In this document: piece after piece, positions 26,554-34,808 of the stretch
Layout: each line of letters begins with the position of its first letter
Position numbering within the stretch: position 1 is the stretch's first letter
Assembly (NCBI GenBank): GCA_002298165.1
Contig: DBMI01000106.1
Location: forward strand, 1 to 63,249
Direction: 5' to 3'
DNA: 63,249 nt
DNA from: Desulfarculales bacterium UBA702
GTDB taxonomy: Bacteria > Desulfobacterota > Syntrophobacteria > Syntrophobacterales > Syntrophobacteraceae
Notes under the pieces: model-generated
What the model saw: the letters and a program-made list of their open reading frames with translations, nothing else
Told to the model about the DNA's origin: nothing
Databases searched by the model: none
Made by a program: the position numbers and the translations under genes

Positions 26554-26862
26554 ATGCAGACTTTTATTTTGCTGACCCGGTTGTCACCGGACGCGGTAAA
26601 GGACCCAAGAGCCCTGGAAGATCTCGAAAACAAGGTCATGGAAAAAGTGCGGACTGAATGTCCGGACGTCGAATGGCTTCACAATTTTGCGATTCTCGGG
26701 CCATACGATTACCTTGATGTTTTTCGCGCGCCTGATGAACAGACTGCGTTCAAAATGGCGACATTAATCCGCACCTTCGGTCACTGCACCACCGAAGTCT
26801 GGACTGCCACTGAGTGGACGGGATTCAGGAATGTGATTCACGAACTTGCGGAAGCGGCATAG
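26554..26862 (+). CDS. GYD-domain protein
   Basis: A small (102-residue) protein of the GYD family, whose name comes from the Gly-Tyr-Asp-type motif seen here as ILGPYDYLDVFRAPDEQTA (residues about 49-67). The fold is ferredoxin-like (beta-alpha-beta-beta-alpha-beta), dimeric in relatives. GGAGGAG about 7 bases before the ATG at 26554 makes this a better start than the ATG at 26539, which overlaps that same site. The biochemical role of the family is not established. It opens a run of small genes. Confidence 0.75.
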   Translation: MQTFILLTRLSPDAVKDPRALEDLENKVMEKVRTECPDVEWLHNFAILGPYDYLDVFRAPDEQTAFKMATLIRTFGHCTTEVWTATEWTGFRNVIHELAEAA

Positions 26863-26965
26863 GAACTGACGGAAGGTCATCAGGCATAGCCTGCAAACTT
26901 TTTTGCAATTCAAGGAAAGCCCGGTTCCCCGGAAACAATTCCAGGCAATCGGGCCTGAATTTCGT

Positions 26966-27274
26966 TTAGGCCGGTTGCCCGGACTCACCCCTCAAAGTAT
27001 CGAAACTGCTTTTCCTCAGGGCTCCGATTTTGCTTTTCCAACCCTCAGGGGCGTTAAGATCGATCGGTCCAAACCAGAGCATCGAACAACCTGCCTCTTC
27101 CGCATAATGCCCCAGTAAAATGGAATCGTGTACTTCCGATCCGAGCCGGACTATTTCCAGCCCGCCTGTATAATGACAGACCTTATGCACTCTGACCAAT
27201 TCAGGGTCTTCGGCATCTCCATCCAGTAGCCAGTAATAACCGGTCTGCGTCGGTGTTTCCATGGTCCAGTCCAT
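26966..27274 (-). CDS. Hypothetical cytoplasmic protein
   Basis: A 102-residue soluble protein with no signal peptide. It opens MDWTMETPTQTGYYWLLDGD and has an aromatic-rich core (HKVCHYTGGLEIVRLG, SMLWFGPIDLNAPEGW). The PTQTGYYW beginning resembles that of small beta-rich proteins seen in prophage and mobile regions, but I cannot assign a family. AAGGTG lies just before the ATG. Its gene converges on the GYD gene. Confidence 0.55.
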   Translation of the reverse strand: MDWTMETPTQTGYYWLLDGDAEDPELVRVHKVCHYTGGLEIVRLGSEVHDSILLGHYAEEAGCSMLWFGPIDLNAPEGWKSKIGALRKSSFDTLRGESGQPA

Positions 27275-27585
27275 AATTCACCTTTTTCCCGCTCACCTGC
27301 AGCAACTGATTGACCTGAGAAACCGCGCTTCCAGCGTACAGTCTCTCAACCTTGTCAAATCGATGCGATGATCAGTCCAGACTTGCTTTTTTATAATATA
27401 TTCCAGCGTATAAGCTATGCATTCCGAGAACCGTAAAAAAGGTGAAAAAAGCTTTCAGCGAAGCATAGGCCACCCAAACTATTTCTATAATGAGCAAATG
27501 CCAAGCTCGGTTTTGCATTCAACCGAGGCTTGGCATCCTCAGGCTTTTACAGGGTTTCCGCATAGAAGCGGCGATTCCGTTTTCC
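27275..27585. other. Intergenic with one hairpin
   Basis: About 310 bases; the only structure seen is the hairpin at 27498-27535. A 108-codon plus-strand frame across the area is antisense to the Cys mini-protein gene and not convincing. Confidence 0.4.
27498..27535 (-). terminator. Hairpin after Cys mini-protein gene 1
   Basis: ATGCCAAGC-TCGGTT and AACCGAGGCTTGGCAT pair over about 15 bp with one bulged base, loop TTGCATTC. It lies 50 bases downstream of the minus-strand gene ending at 27586 and is followed on that strand by ATTTGCTCATT, a weak U-tract. Confidence 0.55.
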
Positions 27586-27777
27586 TCAAAAAGGCACAAA
27601 ATAAGATTCGCCGGGGTCAACCAACACGTCATCTTCGTCCCGGGACAGCTCGCGCGGGATTTTTGCCTCTCCATTATCACAGTAGGTGCAATAGTCGATT
27701 GAGCACTCTTCATTGCCATGCGAGACGAATCTTCCATCTATAATGCAACCATGTCCTTCGGAACTGGTATTGTCCAT
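27586..27777 (-). CDS. Cys mini-protein 1 (CX13CX4CX2CX2G family)
   Basis: A 63-residue cytoplasmic protein with no known family. It shows C-x13-C-x4-C-x2-C-x2-G (GC, IIDGRFVSHGNEE, C, SIDY, C, TY, C, DNG), followed by an acidic tail with RDEDDVLVDPGESYF. The same spacing occurs in the products at 28120-28293 and 29123-29305. Four Cys with a CxxC pair, plus a conserved His within the long spacer, suggest a zinc-binding or iron-sulfur mini-domain. The ATG at 27777 has AGGAAGG 8 bases upstream; the frame reaches 27819 but that start is weaker. Confidence 0.65.
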   Translation of the reverse strand: MDNTSSEGHGCIIDGRFVSHGNEECSIDYCTYCDNGEAKIPRELSRDEDDVLVDPGESYFVPF

Positions 27778-28119
27778 GATGATCAAAACCTTCCTGTAAG
27801 GTATTCTAAAAAATCGCAATACTGACCTGCATACCGGCCTCTTGCTTTAATCGATATTTCAAAATTAATCATGTAAGCTCCCGAGGGCATGCCGTCTGGC
27901 CATCACAAACCAGAATAACGGTCGCCCCGCATGGAAGCGGTCTCTAAGCGGTATTCCAATCCTCCCGAGTTTCCTGTCAAAAAACAGGGGACTGTTTTCA
28001 ATTGGTCTGAATCATTAACATATTCTTTGAATGGGAGGCCGCCCGTCGCGAGATTCATTTACATGAGGCAGGAATCCGTTGAGTTTGCCTCGGTAATCTT
28101 AATCCGGGAGGGAATTACC
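27778..28119. other. Divergent intergenic between mini-protein genes
   Basis: About 340 bases separating Cys mini-protein genes 1 and 2, which diverge from it. No hairpin or additional gene was recognised. Promoters for both directions should lie here. Confidence 0.4.
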
Positions 28120-28293
28120 ATGACTGAACAGAATAGCTGCAGAATTGCCGGATTTGAGTATGTGGACCACTCCGTTGTATGCAGGTCGGGACACTGCGCG
28201 ATGTGCAATGATGGAGTATGGGAAGAAATGAGCGAACTCTGCCCGTGCTGGACCACTGAATCATCTGAACCGGAAATTCATCCCGAACAGTAA
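28120..28293 (+). CDS. Cys mini-protein 2 (CX13CX4CX2CX2G family)
   Basis: A 57-residue protein beginning MTEQNSCRIAGFEYVDHSVV. The Cys pattern is C-x13-C-x4-C-x2-C-x2-G (C, RSGH, C, AM, C, NDG), identical in spacing to its two neighbours. An extra CPC near residue 44 is unique to this copy. The tail is acidic (TTESSEPEIHPEQ). GGGAGG 7-8 bases before the ATG at 28120 is strong evidence for translation from here, although the open frame begins at 27931. No signal peptide. Function unknown; a metal-binding fold is inferred. Confidence 0.68.
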   Translation: MTEQNSCRIAGFEYVDHSVVCRSGHCAMCNDGVWEEMSELCPCWTTESSEPEIHPEQ

Positions 28294-28408
28294 TAGCCTT
28301 GCGCATTTCTCACAGTGCCGAAGCGATTGGAGCCTGGACCAGCATGGAGACACAACGGTCACGGTGGACACATGAAAGCTGTTTCGCGGAGAGCCTTTAC
28401 CTCAATGC

Positions 28409-28894
28409 TCACAATTTGTAGCCGATCTTTCGCAGCAACTCCTTGCGCCAGTTTATGTCCTCCTCGGCCTCGATGCCTTTGGGGGAGGATCCGTCTATCA
28501 CGCCCATAACTCCGCGACCGAGTTCAGTCTCGACCACGATGACCTCCACCGGATTTGCTGTAGCGCAGAAAATACGGCACACTTCTGGAACCATCTTCAA
28601 CGTATTTAATACATTAACCGGAAAGAAACCCGGCCCAAGAAAAACGATGAAGCTGTGCCCTGCTCCTATTTTTTGAGCATTCTTCCGGGCAAGCTCTATC
28701 ATATCGTGATCGGTCCCAGACCACCTCACCAGGCATTTGCCCGAAGCTTCGCAAAAGGCCAGACCGAACTTGATCCCCGGCACAGTTGATACCAGGGCCT
28801 CGTGTATGTCCTCCACCGTCTTTATGAAATGCGTCTGACCAAAAACAAAGTTGATGTCCTCCGGTTTTTCGATTGCCACAGTGATCAGGTTCAT
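28409..28894 (-). CDS. Adenosine-specific kinase family protein
   Basis: A 161-residue protein of the small family called adenosine-specific kinase (DUF355-like), first described structurally in archaea. It spans the whole family: MNLITVAIEKPEDINFVFGQ at the start, GIKFGLAFCEASGKCLVRWSG, AGHSFIVFLGPGFFPVNVLN, CRIFCATANPVEVIV and the final GVMGVIDGSSPKG. AGGAGGG precedes the ATG at 28894; a longer frame up to 29062 has no support. The enzymatic assignment for the family is limited. It lies between two Cys mini-protein genes. Confidence 0.85.
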   Translation of the reverse strand: MNLITVAIEKPEDINFVFGQTHFIKTVEDIHEALVSTVPGIKFGLAFCEASGKCLVRWSGTDHDMIELARKNAQKIGAGHSFIVFLGPGFFPVNVLNTLKMVPEVCRIFCATANPVEVIVVETELGRGVMGVIDGSSPKGIEAEEDINWRKELLRKIGYKL

Positions 28895-29122
28895 ACCTAA
28901 ACCCTCCTTTTCGGAATACTCAAAGCAGCCTTCATGGCGGTAGTAAGAGCGCTCCGGGAAAGCGTTAAGATCCCAGTGAAGAATTTTCACCGAAAAATTA
29001 CGGTGTACTGAGGTTAATGGAGTGGATTGGTAAACGCAAGCCCTTACCATTAAATAGAACATCGTGTTGCCCTTGCCTAGGAGTTAAGGCGCACGCGAAT
29101 CTTTACTCGCAGGAGGACTGAC

Positions 29123-29305
29123 GTGAAAGGATGGTCGAGTTTATCCATAAACAGGCCCTGCTCGTATGACCAAAAGGTTTTCCCGCATGGTATGGAACTC
29201 TGTGATAACGGCAAATGCATGGTCTGCAGGGATGGTATTTTGCTAGATTACCAAGACCCCGGCGCCCCGAAGTACGGACTCCAGGTATCGGTCGGCCCCA
29301 CCTAG
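29123..29305 (+). CDS. Cys mini-protein 3 (CX13CX4CX2CX2G family)
   Basis: A 60-residue protein starting at a GTG preceded by AGGAGG. It shows C-x13-C-x4-C-x2-C-x2-G once more (C, SYDQKVFPHGMEL, C, DNGK, C, MV, C, RDG) and the tail LLDYQDPGAPKYG. The long spacer keeps an aromatic and a His as in copy 1. It is transcribed toward the AlaX-like gene 131 bases downstream. The reading frame is supported by the shared motif more than by length. Function unknown. Confidence 0.66.
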   Translation: MKGWSSLSINRPCSYDQKVFPHGMELCDNGKCMVCRDGILLDYQDPGAPKYGLQVSVGPT

Positions 29306-29436
29306 ACAGGCTATTTTCAACAAAAATTTAGATTCAAATAGTGCTTGGACCGTTTAAATTCTACTTTGAATGATTATGTGATTGTCCAGGCGCTCGAGTA
29401 TCAATGACGTCGCCCTAATATTCATGGAAGAACAAA

Positions 29437-29904
29437 GTGCCCGAACCAATTGAAAAGCAATTCGATCCAAGGATGCACTCGGCGGAGCATATAGTGAATC
29501 AGACGATGATTCGGATGCTCCACTCCGGCCGATGCTTCAGTGCCCACATCGAGAAGAAAAAGTCAAAACTCGACTACTGCTTTGATCGAGCTATATCGGA
29601 GTCAGAGGTCACCCGACTGGAAAATCGCGTTAATGAAGTAATCCTGGCCGATATGCCGGTAGTGGAAGAGTTTATGCCGAAGGAGCAAGCCGAGGCCGAT
29701 TTCAACCTGGAAAGATTACCCGAAGATGCCGGCGAGGTAATCCGCATCATCAGGATAGGCGATTATGATGCATGTCCGTGCATAGGCCCACACGTGAAAT
29801 CGACAGGGGAGATCGGGCGGTTTCGTATAATTTCCACAAGCTTTGAGGGCGGCGTATTGAGAATAAGATACAAACTCGGAAAACATGAAGGCCGGCAGAT
29901 TTGA
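29437..29904 (+). CDS. AlaX-like stand-alone tRNA-editing domain
   Basis: A 155-residue protein resembling the second additional domain of alanyl/threonyl-tRNA synthetases and free-standing AlaX editors, which hydrolyse mischarged Ser- or Gly-tRNA(Ala) in trans. The zinc motifs are H14-x3-H18 (MHSAEHIV) and C115-x3-H119 (CPCIGPHVKS), with the family GEIGRFRIIS following. It lacks the N-terminal AlaX-L/M extension, so it is a short type. It starts with GTG at 29437 (GGAAG upstream). It could also be a hydrolase with another substrate. The LOG gene follows on the same strand, 73 bases later. Confidence 0.75.
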   Translation: MPEPIEKQFDPRMHSAEHIVNQTMIRMLHSGRCFSAHIEKKKSKLDYCFDRAISESEVTRLENRVNEVILADMPVVEEFMPKEQAEADFNLERLPEDAGEVIRIIRIGDYDACPCIGPHVKSTGEIGRFRIISTSFEGGVLRIRYKLGKHEGRQI

Positions 29905-29977
29905 AAGATTCCCGCAAACCACGGCGGGATTCCTGGATATCGGAGTTTTTCGCGGCTGTGGAAGATTGGAGCGTGTC

Positions 29978-30559
29978 ATGAAGAGTGTTTGCGTCTTTTG
30001 CGGGTCCAATTCCGGAGCGATTGCCGATTTTGCAGGAGCAGCACGCCTTCTTGGAAAACTTCTTGCCGGAAGGCAAATCACCCTCGTATATGGCGGATCG
30101 AGCTTCGGATTGATGGGGGAGCTTGCCAGGGCCGTTATCGAAGAGGGCGGCGAGGTAATCGGCGTGACTCCATCGTTTCTTCTGGAAAAGGAGAAGCCGC
30201 TGGGCGGGTTGGTCGACCTCCGGGTAGTATCTTCGATGCACGAGCGAAAAGCATTGATGGAGAGTCTGTCGGATGGTTTCCTGGCGCTGCCCGGTGGTCT
30301 CGGCACCCTTGAGGAATTTTTTGAAATAGTAACCTGGGCACAACTCGGCATGCACCGCAAACCCTGCGGCATTCTCAATGTTTGCAATTACTACGGCAAG
30401 CTGATCGAATTCCTCGATGCGGCAGTCGAAAAGCAATTCATAAAACCGCAGTACCGAAAATTGATCATTGTGGAAAAAGAGCCCGATACCCTTCTGAACC
30501 ACTTGGAGAAATACCAGCCACCCAAAGTGGACAAGCTGCTGAATCAGAAGAAGACCTGA
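29978..30559 (+). CDS. LOG-family (TIGR00730) Rossmann protein
   Basis: A 193-residue member of the LOG family, nucleotide 5'-monophosphate phosphoribohydrolases known for cytokinin activation in plants; bacterial members act on AMP-like nucleotides. Signatures are VFCGSNSG (6-13), YGGSSFGLMG (38-47), the catalytic HERK (88-91) and PGGLGTLEE (105-113). The ATG at 29978 is chosen because homology begins with MKSVCVFCGS; the frame extends upstream into the AlaX-like gene. It converges on the GloVer gene with a 32-bp palindrome between. Its neighbour upstream acts on aminoacyl-tRNA and another on adenosine, a loose nucleotide theme only. Confidence 0.87.
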   Translation: MKSVCVFCGSNSGAIADFAGAARLLGKLLAGRQITLVYGGSSFGLMGELARAVIEEGGEVIGVTPSFLLEKEKPLGGLVDLRVVSSMHERKALMESLSDGFLALPGGLGTLEEFFEIVTWAQLGMHRKPCGILNVCNYYGKLIEFLDAAVEKQFIKPQYRKLIIVEKEPDTLLNHLEKYQPPKVDKLLNQKKT

Positions 30560-30679
30560 GTTAAATCTCCGCGCACTGAGAGATCTCGCCGAATCGAGCA
30601 GCAAATGAACCGCCGATAACTAGCTTGAGTTCAGATATATCCAGGAACCCGTGTCGGCTTTCTTCGTTTATTGCAATCG

Positions 30680-30711
30680 GCCGAAACGGGACCGGCCGGT
30701 CCCGTTTCGGC
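30680..30711. other. Perfect 32-bp palindrome between convergent genes
   Basis: GCCGAAACGGGACCGG (30680-30695) is followed directly by its exact reverse complement CCGGTCCCGTTTCGGC (30696-30711), with no loop. It lies between the LOG stop and the GloVer stop. No U-tract follows on either side, so it is not a standard terminator; a cruciform, protein site or REP-type element are options. Confidence 0.7.
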
Positions 30712-30746
30712 TTCACTGTTGCAGGCCAGCCTGCTCCATCCGCAAC

Positions 30747-32831
30747 TTATTGGCATTTGATAGGCGTCCAGCCGCTGTAAGGGCCGAAGCTTGGGTAGTC
30801 TATCATAGTATTTGAGCTGTCGAGGGTCCAGAGGGCCGCGTATCCTCCCGTTCCCGCCCAGAGCAAGGTCCTCGTTCCATCGGGGTTTACGCTGTAGCTC
30901 AACGGCGTCCAGCCGCTGTAAGGGCCGTAGTTTTTGGAGGCTGTCATGGTATTTGAGCTGTCGAGGGTCCACAGGGCCGCATATCCTCCCGTTCCCGCCC
31001 AGAGCAGGGTCCTTGTTCCATCGGGGTTTACGCTGTAGCTCAACGGCGTCCAGCCGCTGTAAGGGCCGAAGCTTGGGTAGTCTGTCATAGTATTTGAGCT
31101 GTCGAGGGCCCAGAGGGCTGCATATCCTCCCGTTCCCGCCCAGAGCAGGGTCCTTGTTCCATCGGGGTTAAGGCTGTAGCTCACCGGTCTCCAGCCGGTG
31201 CAAGGGCCGTAGGTTCTGGAGGCTGTAACAGTATTTGTGCTGTCGAGGGTCCACAGGGCCGCATATCCTCCCGTTCCCGCCCAGAGCAGGGTCCTTGTTC
31301 CATCGGGGTTAATGCTGTAGTTCACCGGCGTCCAGCCGCTGTAGGGGCCGTACATTGGGTCGCTTGTCACTGCATTTGAGCTGTCGAGGGTCCAAAGGGT
31401 CGCATATCCTCCCGTTCCCGCCCAAAGCAGGGCCCTGGTTCCATCGGAGTTAAGGCTGTAGCTCACCGGCGTCCAGCCGCTGTAAGGACCATAGGTTGGG
31501 TCGCCTGTCTTAGTATTTGAGCTATCGAGAGTCCAGAGTGCCGCATATCCTCCTGTTCCAGCCCAAAGCAGGGTTTTCGCAACGGATACGCTCAGGGAGA
31601 AGATCGTGCCGTTGTTGTTGGCGCCTCCCGATTGGGTCATCCCGCAAAGCGTGGACCCCGAGAAAGCGAGGGAACCTAAAGGATAGCTACCGTCGCCTGT
31701 GCCACCGCCGAAGCTATGAAGTATCTGGTATCCGCTGCCGTCAGTGTTGAGCTGAAAAATAACGCCGCTGTCGCCGGCACCTCCCGCAACGCTCATCCCG
31801 TAGAGCGTGGACCCCGCTAGAGTGAGGGATCCGAAAGGATTATTCCCGGTTGCATGGCTTGGATAGCCCTGGAAGTGTTTAAGAACCTGGAAATTGGAGC
31901 CGTCCGTGTTTATCCGGAAAATCGTGCCGCCCTGGCCGGAGCCTCCTCCCGTAGTCATCCCGTAGAGCGTGGACCCCGCAAGTATGACAGACCCGTTAGG
32001 GTAAGCGCCATTTGCACCGCTTGCACTGCTGAAGTCGTAAAGGGTCTGGAACCCGCTGCCGTCCGTGTTGATTTTGAATATCGTGCCGTAGCCGGTGCAT
32101 CCGCCAGAGGTCATCCCGTAGAGCGTTGACCCTGAGAGGGTGAGGGAGCCATCGGGATTAACCCCATTAATCCCATCATTGGCGAAGTTGTGCAGGACAG
32201 TGAACCCGCTGCCGTTCGTGTTTATCTGAAAAACGACGCCATAGCCCAATGTGGGCTGGCCGGCACTGGTCATGGTGCCTGAAGTCATCCCGTATAGCAT
32301 GTTGCCCGAGACGGTGAGAGACCCGCCAGGAGTACCTCCGCCGTCGCTTAGGCCGAAGCTGTACAGGAGTTGATACCCGCTGCCGTCCGTGTTTATTTTA
32401 AAAATCGTACCGAGTTTGTTGGCGCCTCCGCCCGAGGTCATACCATAGAGGGTTGTCCCCGAGAGCGTGAGGTTGCCTAAAGGATTGGACCCATCGATAG
32501 TACCAGGGTTGTTGGCGGTGGGGGTGCCGTTGAAAGTGTGTAGAACCTGGAACCCCGTCCCGTCGGTGTTTGTTGCGAAAATGGTGCCGCAACCACCGCC
32601 GCCGCAGTTTACGCTATCGCCTCCCCCAAAGGTCGTCATTCCGTAGAAGGTGGTCCCATAGAGGGTGAGGTCGCCCGAAGGCCGCCCCCCATCATTCACA
32701 CTGCCACTGAAGCTGTGCAGTACGGAGTCGGCGGCCGACGAAGCCGAGGGGCTACCAAGCGCTCCCGCCATGCAGATGAATAGCGAGATGCAGATAACCA
32801 GCGCATGCGCAAATCCCTTTCTACTTATCAT
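30747..32831 (-). CDS. Exported GloVer-repeat protein with 47-residue C-terminal repeats
   Basis: A 694-residue surface or secreted protein. After a signal peptide (MISRKGFAHALVICISLFIC, cleavage near SAA) come seven GloVer-type repeats (about 40-410) of the form SLTLSGSTLYGMTSGGG with GTIFKINTDGSG, likely forming a beta-propeller. The C terminus (about 420-694) is six tandem 47-residue units beginning LLWAGTGGYAALWTLDSSN and ending NPDGTRT, whose DNA repeats are 141 bp. There is no anchor or sorting signal at the end. It lies 108 bases downstream of the Tat-exported phosphoesterase gene and may be cotranscribed. Function unknown; adhesion or carbohydrate binding is a guess. Confidence 0.72.
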   Translation of the reverse strand: MISRKGFAHALVICISLFICMAGALGSPSASSAADSVLHSFSGSVNDGGRPSGDLTLYGTTFYGMTTFGGGDSVNCGGGGCGTIFATNTDGTGFQVLHTFNGTPTANNPGTIDGSNPLGNLTLSGTTLYGMTSGGGANKLGTIFKINTDGSGYQLLYSFGLSDGGGTPGGSLTVSGNMLYGMTSGTMTSAGQPTLGYGVVFQINTNGSGFTVLHNFANDGINGVNPDGSLTLSGSTLYGMTSGGCTGYGTIFKINTDGSGFQTLYDFSSASGANGAYPNGSVILAGSTLYGMTTGGGSGQGGTIFRINTDGSNFQVLKHFQGYPSHATGNNPFGSLTLAGSTLYGMSVAGGAGDSGVIFQLNTDGSGYQILHSFGGGTGDGSYPLGSLAFSGSTLCGMTQSGGANNNGTIFSLSVSVAKTLLWAGTGGYAALWTLDSSNTKTGDPTYGPYSGWTPVSYSLNSDGTRALLWAGTGGYATLWTLDSSNAVTSDPMYGPYSGWTPVNYSINPDGTRTLLWAGTGGYAALWTLDSTNTVTASRTYGPCTGWRPVSYSLNPDGTRTLLWAGTGGYAALWALDSSNTMTDYPSFGPYSGWTPLSYSVNPDGTRTLLWAGTGGYAALWTLDSSNTMTASKNYGPYSGWTPLSYSVNPDGTRTLLWAGTGGYAALWTLDSSNTMIDYPSFGPYSGWTPIKCQ
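30750..31572. repeat. Six 141-bp tandem repeats
   Basis: Six head-to-tail units of 141 bases encode the 47-residue LLWAGTGGYA repeats of the GloVer-type protein; the last unit (at the gene end) is truncated. Units are highly similar at DNA level, so recent duplication and copy-number change are likely. Confidence 0.8.
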
Positions 32832-32939
32832 TTCATATACTCCATCACCATGTGTTGAATCGGCGCGTCTTAGATCAGAAAACCTATGTGGTCGATTTCA
32901 AGCCGGTAGCCGAATCCGGTCGTTATTTAGCCGCCCGGA

Positions 32940-34808
32940 TTAAAGCAGCCCAATTACCGCCTGCATTGCGGCAGTTAATGGTTTAACAAGAACCGCGTTA
33001 TAAACACCGGTATCGGGATCCATACCGGTTCCCTGCTGCATCGAGGGATTACCGGCCGTTGTCTTTGCCCCCTTATTGAATATCTCATTTGCTCCGATCC
33101 CATACGAGCGCGATTTATACGCGGGCGATGGCGTCCCCATCGGATTGACCGCGGTATCGACGGAGAGCACAAACATTGAGATATTATTGTCGCTGTTGCG
33201 CGCGATTTGAATGCTGCGGAACTGTTGAGGGAAATCCCTCAACGATGGGCACTCGACCAGCCAGAAACCATTTTCAGGAGGGCTACCGGAAGGCGCGGGC
33301 ATTGGAGTAATGGTGTTGCGGTGGACATGTCCCGAGAGCCACATGAGCAGGTTTGGGTAGCTGTGAAGTGTAGTGAGCAAATCTGCCACGGAAACCTCGG
33401 AATAGGGCGCCCACAATGAGAGGTAGCCGCTGGAGGGCAGAGGGTTCGGAGGCGTATCCGATATCGGCCCCACCGTGTATGGTTTAAAGGGGATATGCGC
33501 ACAGATTATCATAAGCTCATCAGCGGCCTGACCGGCATCGAGTTCACTTATGAGCCATGTGTAGCGCTGATTGTCGAGAGCGGCGGATGCACCGCCGCCG
33601 ACCTTGTCCGTATCGTCGAGAACGATGACCTTGATCGGGATATTAGCCTTTGGATAGAAGCTATAGCAGGCAAATCCGTCGTCGATCATTTGCTGTGTAA
33701 ATCCGTGACCGGCAGGACTCGATGTGGAGTTCAAGAATTCGCCCATCCATTCGTTGATCGAGAGTGAACGGCGGTTCGAATCGGCGGCAAAATCCTTGAG
33801 GGTGGTGGTGCCTACCGGCCCTGCGTTTATGACGTCTCCATAAGGTGTCGAGCCGTCTACGAGGCCCATATAGTAACCGCGGTTCCTGATGATTTTGGTG
33901 AAATTAGGCGCTGATGTGGTTGGGAGACCCATGTTGAGTACGCTTGATCCGATGAGGATTTTTTTGATGTAATCGATCGGAAAGCTACTGCCGCACCAGA
34001 ACTGGTCATGGTTGCCGATGCACTGATACCAGTTGATCGACGGATCGAGTCCGGCTGCCTGGTATGATTTCTGATAATCTATCGTGCCGGCTCCGAGGTT
34101 GGCTCCGGAACTGGGGGTGATCGACTGGCCGTCGAGGACATCGATATACCATCTGAGTTCGTTGAACTGAGTGTTGTTGCACGCATCGCCCAGGGCGATG
34201 CCGAAATCAAACGGTTCCTGTTGATGAAGGGCATTGATGGTCTGGACAGCGGCATCGAGCACGTGGGTCGTGGAGAGTATAACCCCGGAATAACCCGAAG
34301 AACTCCCGGCGGATCCGCTTGGCGTGGTAGGCTCTGGATAACGGTACCCCATGAAGGGCACCTGTCCCGGACTTTCTTTGTCAGTGATATGTACGTCGCT
34401 GATGGCGAAAAAAGACAAGAGAGTCAGGCCGCCTGGACCCGGAGGGACCACCGGCGGATTGGGAGTGGAAACGGCCCCGGTTTGCAAGTCGGGGCTAAGG
34501 TAAGGGGCGCCGGGCCCATTCGGGTATCCTGACCCATCCGTAGTCCATACGCCGTAGCCGTTTGCCGAGTAAAGAGAGAGCTGATAAGGCAGAAGAATCG
34601 TACCCGGATACGGGGAAGGCGGGGGTGTGGGAAAGACCGTTCGTTGGAGCGTGGTGTAGATGGTTGCGCTTATCGGGTACGTGGGTGACGGCACGCCGAG
34701 GCCGCCGGCAAACACCTTATCCAGGGGATCGAAAGTCCGCAGCTTAAGCCCGAGCGCTGCCGCCGAGCCAACGCTGTACTTTAAAAAATCTCTTCTTGAT
34801 ACGCTCAT
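32940..34808 (-). CDS. Tat-exported metallophosphoesterase (TIGR03768-like)
   Basis: A 622-residue calcineurin-like phosphoesterase. The Tat signal is SRRDFLKYSVGSAAALGLK at the N terminus. Metal-site motifs run in order: ISDVHITDKESP, LGDACNNTQ, IGNHDQFW, ICAHIP and GHVHRN. The long insertions around these motifs and the motif spelling match the TIGR03768 (RPA4764-type) family. It acts outside the cytoplasm; the substrate (phosphodiester or nucleotide) is not known. A paralogue lies at 61859-63249. It is upstream of the GloVer-repeat gene on the same strand. Confidence 0.85.
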   Translation of the reverse strand: MSVSRRDFLKYSVGSAAALGLKLRTFDPLDKVFAGGLGVPSPTYPISATIYTTLQRTVFPTPPPSPYPGTILLPYQLSLYSANGYGVWTTDGSGYPNGPGAPYLSPDLQTGAVSTPNPPVVPPGPGGLTLLSFFAISDVHITDKESPGQVPFMGYRYPEPTTPSGSAGSSSGYSGVILSTTHVLDAAVQTINALHQQEPFDFGIALGDACNNTQFNELRWYIDVLDGQSITPSSGANLGAGTIDYQKSYQAAGLDPSINWYQCIGNHDQFWCGSSFPIDYIKKILIGSSVLNMGLPTTSAPNFTKIIRNRGYYMGLVDGSTPYGDVINAGPVGTTTLKDFAADSNRRSLSINEWMGEFLNSTSSPAGHGFTQQMIDDGFACYSFYPKANIPIKVIVLDDTDKVGGGASAALDNQRYTWLISELDAGQAADELMIICAHIPFKPYTVGPISDTPPNPLPSSGYLSLWAPYSEVSVADLLTTLHSYPNLLMWLSGHVHRNTITPMPAPSGSPPENGFWLVECPSLRDFPQQFRSIQIARNSDNNISMFVLSVDTAVNPMGTPSPAYKSRSYGIGANEIFNKGAKTTAGNPSMQQGTGMDPDTGVYNAVLVKPLTAAMQAVIGLL

